Positions 1 through 4,400 of a stretch of DNA of 5,954 nucleotides are shown here, one piece after another. The stretch spans positions 1-5,954 of the forward strand of contig CAKTVK010000116.1 in assembly GCA_934623455.1 (NCBI GenBank). The letters are read 5' to 3'. Under the pieces are notes generated by a model. It was not told the DNA's origin. It did not search any database and saw only the letters and a program-made list of their open reading frames with translations. The DNA comes from an uncultured Eggerthellaceae bacterium (GTDB taxonomy: Bacteria > Actinomycetota > Coriobacteriia > Coriobacteriales > Eggerthellaceae). Every line of letters starts with the position of its first letter. The first letter of the stretch is position 1. Both the position numbers and the translations under genes were made by a program.

Positions 1-504
1 CGTGACCATCAGATTCGTGGTGATAGCAGCAGTGTCCAGGCCGAACAAAATGCTGTACACCAAAGCAATGAGCCACAGGGAAAGACCGAGCAATGCGAAC
101 GAAGCAACGCACAGGCCCATGGTCAAACCAGACTTGAAGCTCACGTTCAAAGCCTTGGCAACAGACTCTTCAGCTGCATGAGCGGTGCGGGTGTTAGCGC
201 GCGTTGCAACGTGCATGCCCACGTAACCAGCAGCAGCGGACAAAACGCCGCCCGTGATGAAGGCCAGAGCAGTGGGGATGGACAGAGCAACAGCCATAAC
301 CACAGCAACAATGACCATAAAGATGATGAGCAGCTTGTATTCGCTCATCAAGAAGGCCTTAGCGCCCTTCTGGATTTTCAGCGAAATGCTGTTCATTTTT
401 TCGGCGCCCGGATCCTGTTTCAGAACCCAAGAGCCCAGGTAAGCGGCCACGCAAATGCCAATAACGGCACAGATGGGGGCCATGATTGCTATATAAGCAC
501 TCAC
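1..504 (-). CDS. hppA: Membrane-bound ion-translocating pyrophosphatase, N-terminal part (cut by left window edge)
   Basis: The first 168 codons of a membrane pyrophosphatase are present; the rest lies beyond the left edge. Family members hydrolyse cytoplasmic PPi and pump H+ and/or Na+ across the membrane. Seen: hydrophobic segments at about residues 3-28, 58-75, 77-98 and 127-154, a GAKAFLMSEYK segment at 47-57, and the family signature GYVGMHVATRANTRTA at 93-108, followed by ALNVSFKSGLTMG at 118-130. These match the early helices of known enzymes such as the Thermotoga protein as I remember it. The PPi-binding DNVGDNVGD loops and the residues that separate K+-dependent, Na+-pumping and H+-pumping subtypes are not in the window, so the ion is unknown. 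GTG at 504-502 is chosen because AGGAGG (516-511) sits 6 nt upstream; the next in-frame ATG (483-481) is too far from it. It is separated from ribF by 238 bp and is probably its own transcription unit. Confidence 0.93.
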   Translation of the reverse strand, partial: MSAYIAIMAPICAVIGICVAAYLGSWVLKQDPGAEKMNSISLKIQKGAKAFLMSEYKLLIIFMVIVAVVMAVALSIPTALAFITGGVLSAAAGYVGMHVATRANTRTAHAAEESVAKALNVSFKSGLTMGLCVASFALLGLSLWLIALVYSILFGLDTAAITTNLMVT

Positions 505-510
505 CTATTT

Positions 511-516
511 CCTCCT
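511..516 (-). promoter_or_regulatory. Strong Shine-Dalgarno of hppA, supporting a GTG start
   Basis: AGGAGG on the minus strand lies 6 nt before GTG 504-502. It is 27 nt from the in-frame ATG at 483-481, so it favours the GTG as the start. Confidence 0.85.
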
Positions 517-526
517 TTAACGTTCC

Positions 527-541
527 AATACGATTCGTATT
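527..541. repeat. Odd-centred 15-bp dyad upstream of hppA (operator-like)
   Basis: The plus strand reads AATACGA-T-TCGTATT: perfect 7-bp arms around one central base (534). The right edge lies 10 bp upstream of the hppA Shine-Dalgarno. The symmetry suits a dimeric DNA-binding protein. In RNA it could fold as a 5-bp stem with a 5-nt loop. It shares bases 538-541 with the larger inverted repeat at 538-577. No regulator can be named from sequence alone. Confidence 0.5.
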
Positions 542-577
542 TCCCTTCGGCCTGGCATTCTGAGTCGAAGGGAAATA
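538..577. repeat. Perfect 12-bp inverted repeat (hairpin) in the hppA leader region
   Basis: Arms 538-549 (TATTTCCCTTCG on the plus strand) and 566-577 (CGAAGGGAAATA) are perfectly complementary around a 16-nt loop. On the minus strand no T-run follows the stem, and on the plus strand only a short TATTTT lies about 9 nt beyond it, so it is not a textbook intrinsic terminator either way. It could be the end of the ribF transcript, an mRNA-stabilising or attenuating leader hairpin for hppA, or a protein-binding site. Structure is seen; function is unknown. Confidence 0.6.
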
Positions 578-585
578 GCCTGTCT

Positions 586-613
586 ATTTTAGTCAATTTG
601 TAGAATTTTTGAA
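586..613 (-). promoter_or_regulatory. Possible promoter for hppA
   Basis: On the minus strand TTCAAA (613-608) and TAAAAT (591-586) are 16 bp apart, matching 4/6 and 5/6 bases of the -35 and -10 consensus. Transcription would start near 580 and include the 538-577 hairpin in the leader. The region is AT-rich, so chance matches are likely. Confidence 0.3.
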
Positions 614-742
614 GCCTTTTCTTTTGTTTTTTGACCGTATACAGGGCAAAAGGCAGCAAAGATGAAGAAAAGTTTACTAGAAAGTTACATTTCGGTTGCA
701 CAAGGAAAGCACACAGCACCCTTAAAGAGCGCGACAAACGCC

Positions 743-1666
743 CTATAAATTATCGCGACACCACTGGATGTTGCCCATAACCGTGCGAATAAGCTCATCA
801 GTTGATTCGAATATTATCATAGGACGCAAAAACGCCACGAACTCTAAGCGCAAACGTTGTCCATAAATGTCCTTGTTGAAATCAAGGATATGCGCTTCCA
901 CATTCGCGTGCGCCGCTTCCCCGAACGTTGGAGCGCCCCCTACTGACACAGCCGCTTTATAGCGCTTTCCATTTTCGGTCTGCGCATACGCGCCATACAC
1001 GCCTTCGCCCAACGAGTACAAATCTGAAGGGATGGTGACGTTTGCCGTTCGAAATCCCATGTCGCGACCTTCGCCACGCCCGCTTTCAACAACTCCCTCC
1101 AGCGCAAAAGGACCACCAAGCAGCTTGTTGGCCTCTACAATATCGCACGCTGCCAGTAAACCGCGAATGCGCGTTGCCGTAATGGGCGCATCATCAAGCG
1201 CAAACAGCTCGTAGCCACGTACATCCATGCCACGCAGAGCACCCCAGCTCGTCATGGTCGCAACGCTGCCCTGTGCTTTCGCGCCAAAATGAAAATCGTT
1301 TCCCACGTGAAGCGAAGCGGGAATGTTGTTCGCGAAAACGTTCTGAAGAAACGCCTGCGGAGAAAGCGAGAAAAACTCCCTGGTTGGCGGTAGCGCCAAT
1401 ACATACGTTGCACCGAGTTCATCGAGCACGCGAAGACGGTGATCGTTTGACATAAGCTTTTTCAGCTTGTCGGGACGAAACGTTTCATCGGGATCTTGCG
1501 CGAACGTGATAATGGCGCTCGGAGCTTCCCTGCGCTGCGCATCTTCCAGGGCTTTCTCTATGATGAAGCGATGTCCCAAATGCACGCCATCGAATACGCC
1601 GAACGCACACGATGCCCCCTTAAGGACGCAGCATTCCCGGAAATCGCCGCCTACTTCCACGATCAT
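743..1666 (-). CDS. ribF: Bifunctional riboflavin kinase / FMN adenylyltransferase (FAD synthetase)
   Basis: RibF phosphorylates riboflavin to FMN and then adenylates FMN to FAD in the cytoplasm. Seen in the 307-aa product, a normal family length: the nucleotidyltransferase motif FDGVHLGH at 25-32, VGNDFHFG at 121-128, and ITATRIRGLL at 162-171 in the N-terminal adenylyltransferase module. The C-terminal kinase module has LLGGPFALEGVV at 182-193, GFRTAN at 204-209, SVGGAPTFG at 241-249 and NVEAHILDF at 255-263, where Glu257 is the probable catalytic base. The kinase motif is normally (G)-F/Y-PTAN; here Pro is Arg206 (codon CGA, 1051-1049), while the Thr and Asn remain. An upstream in-frame ATG at 1708 would extend the protein by 14 residues inside truB. 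ATG 1666 is preferred because it forms an ATGA overlap with the truB stop and has AAGGGG (1680-1675) 8 nt upstream. It is probably translated in coupling with truB. Confidence 0.95.
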   Translation of the reverse strand: MIVEVGGDFRECCVLKGASCAFGVFDGVHLGHRFIIEKALEDAQRREAPSAIITFAQDPDETFRPDKLKKLMSNDHRLRVLDELGATYVLALPPTREFFSLSPQAFLQNVFANNIPASLHVGNDFHFGAKAQGSVATMTSWGALRGMDVRGYELFALDDAPITATRIRGLLAACDIVEANKLLGGPFALEGVVESGRGEGRDMGFRTANVTIPSDLYSLGEGVYGAYAQTENGKRYKAAVSVGGAPTFGEAAHANVEAHILDFNKDIYGQRLRLEFVAFLRPMIIFESTDELIRTVMGNIQWCRDNL

Positions 1667-2682
1667 AAGTCCCGCCCCTTTCGCATGACCGAAGGATTGA
1701 ACACGCAATCAGCTTTCCATTTCACATCCGTGCTGCTGTAGCGATAAATCGCTGCAAGCTTGTTTTCGTAGACGACAGAAATATACTCGCCCTCGGTTGG
1801 CGCCGCAGTGCTTCCGTGATACGTGGGGAAACAACAATCACCCTGATGCTGAGCGGCATCACACGGTTCTTCCATAAGGCTGACCTGGGATGGCAACAGC
1901 GCGTTACCGTTCGCAAGACGCGCATGAGCCGCATCGTCAACGTAGGCAAAGCGATACTCCAAAAGCGGCAGCGGATCAAGCGCGCTTTTCGTAGAAAGCT
2001 GCTCTAACGTTTCAAGGCTCACGCAATCGTCCACCGAAAGACAGCCGGAACGAGTGCGGCGCAATTCGGCAACGTGGGCAACCGTACCTAACGACCTGCC
2101 CAAATCGCGCGCGAAGGAGCGAATATACGTCCCCTTCGAAACGCTCACTTCCAAGCGCCAACGCATATAAGGGCACGTCTCATCGGGTGCCAGCAGGTCG
2201 ATAAAATCAACGTCGTAAATCTCAACCGCGCGCGGCTCAAGCTCTACCGCGTTTCCCTTGCGCGCCTCATCGCATGCTTTCTTACCATTCTTTTTAAGCG
2301 CGGAATACAGCGGCGGAACCTGCATGATCTTGCCGGAAAGCGTCTTTACGTACGAAGCGGCAAATTCTCGATCGAACACCACGGCGGGAACATCCGCTTG
2401 CTCGATAACTGCGCCTTCCCTATCGTCCGTTTCCGTAGCGGCGCCGAACGCAACATCAACAAGATACGTTTTATCGTGACCAACAAGATACTTATCAAGC
2501 CTGGTCGCAGGGCCAACGCACACAATAAGGACGCCTGATGCCTGCGGATCAAGGGTGCCCGCATGCCCTACGCGCTTCTCACCGAAAATCCTGCGGCAGC
2601 GCGAAACAACGTCATGCGAGCTCATTCCGCACGGCTTATCAACGCCCACTACCAGCGAAAGGCCCGATTCTCCCCGTTTCAC
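1663..2682 (-). CDS. truB: tRNA pseudouridine(55) synthase TruB
   Basis: TruB isomerises U55 to pseudouridine in the T-loop of elongator tRNAs and acts as a tRNA chaperone. Seen in the 339-aa product: VDKPCGMSSHDVV at 14-26, the catalytic motif GHAGTLDP at 39-46 with nucleophile Asp45, KTY at 71-73, QVPPLYSALKKNGKKA at 121-136, GTYIRSFARDLG at 184-195 with the conserved Arg188, and AELRRTRSG at 205-213. A PUA-like C-terminal domain follows (about 240-339). It appears split by a linker at about 265-296 that contains Cys274, Cys283, Cys284, His279 and His289, making the protein somewhat longer than the typical 290-310 aa. The start is GTG 2682-2680. AAGGA (2698-2694) lies 11 nt upstream, a rather long spacing, inside the end of nrnA, whose stop is 4 bp away. 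The stop TGA overlaps the ribF ATG. The gene very likely sits in one transcript with nrnA and ribF. Confidence 0.96.
   Translation of the reverse strand: MKRGESGLSLVVGVDKPCGMSSHDVVSRCRRIFGEKRVGHAGTLDPQASGVLIVCVGPATRLDKYLVGHDKTYLVDVAFGAATETDDREGAVIEQADVPAVVFDREFAASYVKTLSGKIMQVPPLYSALKKNGKKACDEARKGNAVELEPRAVEIYDVDFIDLLAPDETCPYMRWRLEVSVSKGTYIRSFARDLGRSLGTVAHVAELRRTRSGCLSVDDCVSLETLEQLSTKSALDPLPLLEYRFAYVDDAAHARLANGNALLPSQVSLMEEPCDAAQHQGDCCFPTYHGSTAAPTEGEYISVVYENKLAAIYRYSSTDVKWKADCVFNPSVMRKGRDL
1675..1680 (-). promoter_or_regulatory. Ribosome binding site deciding the ribF start
   Basis: AAGGGG on the minus strand lies 8 nt before ATG 1666-1664, within the last codons of truB. It favours this start over the in-frame ATG at 1708, which would add a 14-residue extension with no family counterpart. 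Confidence 0.6.
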
Positions 2683-2686
2683 CGTA

Positions 2687-3763
2687 CTACTGTTCCTTCC
2701 ACATCTCTTGCAAATATGAGCACAATTCTTCTTTTACCTGGTCAAACACTTCTGCAACAGCACCATCAAGCGTCATGCCGGCCGCAGCTTTATGGCCGCC
2801 GCCGCCATGCTCAAACGCGAAGACGGCGATATCGGTACCGTCTTTCGAACGCAAGCTGCCGCGAACGTTTTCCTCGGTTTCGCGCAGCGTGCAAGCAACG
2901 CGCACGCCATCAATGCTGCGCAGCGTGTTCACGATATTATCCGCATCGGTTTTCGTAGCGCCCGCGCTCGCGAAATCATCAAGCGTGACATACGTCACGG
3001 CAAGAGCACCATCCAAAAGAAGCTCCATGCGCGCAACGGCGCGATTCTCCAGCTGCAAAGAAGCAATACTGCGGCGCTGGAAAATCTGCGTGCAGACCAT
3101 CTCCAGGTCGGCGCCACATTCCAGCATCTCTGCAGCGCAACGGAACGCAAACGGATTAGCATTTTGGTATTGGAAACGCCCTGTATCGGTGACCAAGCCC
3201 GTGAATGCGCACAGAGCAACGTCTCCGCTGCGGTCAACGCCCAGCTCGCCTATAAGCTGCCACACGTTGAGCGTATTCGATGCTGCATCAGGATCAACGT
3301 AATTCAACACAGAAATAGCTTCTTTATTCGCATGATGGTCCAAGGTGATTGTAAAACCCGCGTGCTTGTGAAGCGATGCGGCAGCTTGACCCATACGCTC
3401 ATGATTCGGGACATCAACCGTAATAACGCATGACTCCATCACCAGAGAAGCCTCATCTGCAGCTGCCGCAGGCGCCGTGGATTCGCAAGCGCCCACCATC
3501 TGCTCAAGCAGCTCAGCCGCCGGCACCATATCATGCACACCCGGCAGGAATCCCAACGACGTATCGATACTCGATGCATCCGTTGCCAACACGCACTGCG
3601 CTTTCTTGCCCAGCCGATGCAACGCATGCTTGAGCGCAAGCTGCGATCCAATGCAGTCGCCATCGGGGCTTACGTGGCCCACGATAATATAATTGTCGTG
3701 CTCGCGCAGCGCTTGGGCAATTTGCGCCAGCGTGGCATTCGTTTGGGGTGTGGGCGCCATCAT
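2687..3763 (-). CDS. nrnA: DHH/DHHA1 phosphoesterase, NrnA-type (nanoRNase / pAp phosphatase family)
   Basis: This family uses a Mn2+ centre to hydrolyse short oligoribonucleotides, 3'-phosphoadenosine 5'-phosphate or linear/cyclic di-AMP; which substrate applies here cannot be read from sequence. Seen in the 358-aa product: GHVSPDGDCIGS at 29-40 (His30, Asp34, Asp36), VDVPNHERMG at 116-125 (Asp117), the name-giving DHH at 142-144, and VTDTGRFQY at 191-199 (Asp193), all DHH domain metal ligands. The DHHA1 domain follows, with RGSLRSK at 301-307 and GGGGHKAAAG at 320-329. An Ala-rich segment at about 93-111 lies between motif regions and probably is a surface loop. It is slightly longer than the roughly 310-340 aa usual for the family. 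ATG 3763 is preceded by AAAGGA (3775-3770) at 6-nt spacing; a second ATG follows immediately. It is separated from rbfA by an unusual 212-bp gap, and 4 bp separate it from truB. Confidence 0.93.
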   Translation of the reverse strand: MMAPTPQTNATLAQIAQALREHDNYIIVGHVSPDGDCIGSQLALKHALHRLGKKAQCVLATDASSIDTSLGFLPGVHDMVPAAELLEQMVGACESTAPAAAADEASLVMESCVITVDVPNHERMGQAAASLHKHAGFTITLDHHANKEAISVLNYVDPDAASNTLNVWQLIGELGVDRSGDVALCAFTGLVTDTGRFQYQNANPFAFRCAAEMLECGADLEMVCTQIFQRRSIASLQLENRAVARMELLLDGALAVTYVTLDDFASAGATKTDADNIVNTLRSIDGVRVACTLRETEENVRGSLRSKDGTDIAVFAFEHGGGGHKAAAGMTLDGAVAEVFDQVKEELCSYLQEMWKEQ

Positions 3764-3831
3764 GCATCATCCTTTACTGTTTTTTTCGTCGCCACTCTTA
3801 CTGCTTCTTGCAGCTTCCATTGCGGCGTTTA

Positions 3832-3859
3832 CGTCACAACATTCGCGTCACAGTATTCG
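3832..3859. repeat. Two tandem 14-bp repeats
   Basis: On the plus strand CGTCACAACATTCG (3832-3845) is followed directly by CGTCACAGTATTCG (3846-3859), identical at 12 of 14 positions. On the coding (minus) strand each unit ends in TGTGACG. Direct repeats of this period could bind a regulator in tandem, or could be a simple duplication. Confidence 0.55.
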
Positions 3860-3900
3860 CGCCAGGGCCGCCCTGGCACCAACGCGAATCACCTGCGAAT
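3841..3900. repeat. Nested inverted repeats around a perfect hairpin
   Basis: The core is GCCAGGG-CCG-CCCTGGC (3861-3877), a 7-bp GC-rich stem with a 3-nt loop. It is flanked by ATTCGC at 3841-3846 and 3855-3860 and by the inverse GCGAAT at 3884-3889 and 3895-3900. The inner pair extends to 7 bp (ATTCGCG 3855-3861 with CGCGAAT 3883-3889) and can stack on the 6-bp remainder of the core stem, with a 6-nt bulge at 3877-3882. No T-run follows on the minus strand, so an intrinsic terminator is only a weak possibility. Confidence 0.55.
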
Positions 3901-3905
3901 CCTCA

Positions 3906-3936
3906 AAGGGGCGCAGGCCTTACGCCCACGCCCCTT
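3906..3936 (-). terminator. GC-rich hairpin downstream of rbfA, possible atypical terminator
   Basis: Arms AAGGGGCG and CGCCCCTT (plus strand 3906-3913 and 3929-3936) form an 8-bp perfect stem. A 2x2 internal loop and a further GGC/GCC 3-bp stem (3916-3918/3924-3926) close a 5-nt loop. It begins 40 bp after the rbfA stop on the minus strand. Only a short TTT run, partly inside the stem, follows, so it lacks a proper U-tract. It could be a weak or Rho-assisted terminator, an attenuator or a processing site. Confidence 0.35.
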
Positions 3937-3941
3937 GTTCA

Positions 3942-3969
3942 ATCATAACCCCGCGAACCTGTTCAACAA
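3942..3969 (-). promoter_or_regulatory. Possible internal promoter for nrnA-truB-ribF
   Basis: On the minus strand TTGTTG (3969-3964) and TATGAT (3947-3942) are 16 bp apart. The -10 matches 5/6 bases, the -35 only 3/6. A transcript from here would have a leader of about 170 nt containing both hairpins of the gap. Weak evidence. Confidence 0.22.
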
Positions 3970-3975
3970 GCAAAA

Positions 3976-4359
3976 TTACTCGTTGTAGATGTCGTCCTCT
4001 TCCTGCGGGACATACGCAGGACGCGTTTCCTCTTTTGCCAACGCATTGGCAATACGCTGAGCCTCATCTACGCTGGTATCCAGAATAAAACGAAGCTCCG
4101 GAGCAACACGCCAGGTCAAACGTTTAGCAAGAAGCGAACGAATGCGGCCTTTCGCCTTATCGAACGCAGCTTGCGCTTCTTCATACTCTCCCACCGGCGC
4201 CGCATAAAACACGTTGCAAGCGCTGCGGTCAAAACTCACTTCGCAACCAGTAATCGTTACCTGGTTCAAGCGCGGGTCGGAAATGTCGAACAGCAGAATG
4301 CTCGCAATATTTTCCTGTGCCTGCGCGTTCAATTTACGACTTGACGAATTCTGTTTCAT
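3976..4359 (-). CDS. rbfA: 30S ribosome-binding factor RbfA
   Basis: RbfA binds the maturing 30S subunit near the 16S rRNA 5' helix and decoding centre and supports late assembly and cold adaptation; IF3 or RsgA release it in studied species. The 127-aa product shows the single KH-like fold pattern: an N-terminal helix (about 8-24), the DPRLNQVTITGCEVSFD strand region (28-44), the CNVFYAAPVG strand (48-57), and KAKGRIRSLLAKRLTWRVAPELRFILDTS (68-96), containing the family's Ala-x-Gly helix kink at 69-71. An acidic C-terminal tail (about 109-127) is typical. ATG 4359 has AGGAG (4369-4365) 5 nt upstream. infB ends 41 bp upstream, so the two genes are probably co-transcribed, as in most bacteria. 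The stop is TAA. Confidence 0.94.
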   Translation of the reverse strand: MKQNSSSRKLNAQAQENIASILLFDISDPRLNQVTITGCEVSFDRSACNVFYAAPVGEYEEAQAAFDKAKGRIRSLLAKRLTWRVAPELRFILDTSVDEAQRIANALAKEETRPAYVPQEEDDIYNE

Positions 4360-4400
4360 GGGAACTCCTCTCGATCGCTTTTACTGCCTTTGCGGGCGCA

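Larger units (their letters stand above)
505..742. other. Intergenic region between ribF and hppA
   Basis: This 238-bp stretch is visibly richer in A+T than the flanking genes. From the ribF side it holds an unremarkable segment (742-655), a weak 7-bp inverted repeat (614-620/648-654, loop 27 nt, no T-tract), a possible promoter (613-586), the 12-bp inverted repeat (538-577), the 15-bp dyad (527-541) and the hppA Shine-Dalgarno. I see no convincing terminator for the ribF transcript and no credible gene. Confidence 0.7.
3764..3975. other. Long, repeat-rich gap between rbfA and nrnA
   Basis: These 212 bp interrupt an otherwise compact gene block. Seen on the minus strand in order: a weak promoter-like pair (3969-3942), an 8-bp stem hairpin (3936-3906), four GCGAAT/ATTCGC hexamers arranged symmetrically around a perfect 7-bp stem (3900-3841), a 14-bp tandem repeat (3859-3832), then about 55 bp of plain sequence with an A-tract before the nrnA Shine-Dalgarno at 3775-3770. 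I see no credible gene in it. Confidence 0.7.

Noticed and set aside
178..603. A 141-codon plus-strand frame at the left end
   Set aside because: It is the antisense shadow of hppA; its Asn/His/Ser-rich translation is low-complexity, and the minus strand gives a clear pyrophosphatase.
614..654. Inverted repeat GCCTTTT/AAAAGGC as a ribF terminator
   Set aside because: The stem is only 7 bp and AT-rich with a 27-nt loop, and no T-run follows on the minus strand.
501..737. A 78-codon minus-strand frame whose TGA overlaps the hppA GTG (GTGA arrangement)
   Set aside because: It can start only at a non-ATG codon (TTG at 737-735) with no Shine-Dalgarno, contains no internal Met, spans the promoter and hairpin region, and resembles no family I know. 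The stop/start overlap is probably chance.
1667..1708. Upstream ATG at 1708 as the ribF start
   Set aside because: It would add 14 residues inside truB that do not resemble RibF, whereas ATG 1666 has a well-placed AAGGGG and an ATGA overlap with the truB stop.
2538..3433. Long plus-strand open frames (254 and 213 codons) opposite truB and nrnA
   Set aside because: They lie antisense to genes with complete catalytic motifs, have no recognisable domains, and overlap each other; this is expected in GC-biased coding DNA.
3921..3947. An 8-codon minus-strand frame (MIEQGAWA) after rbfA as a leader peptide
   Set aside because: It has no suitably spaced ribosome binding site and no run of regulatory codons; at this length chance is enough.
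3533..4088. Plus-strand frames crossing the rbfA-nrnA gap
   Set aside because: They start or end inside the antisense of nrnA or rbfA and their translations carry no recognisable motif; the gap's repeats explain the sequence better than a gene.
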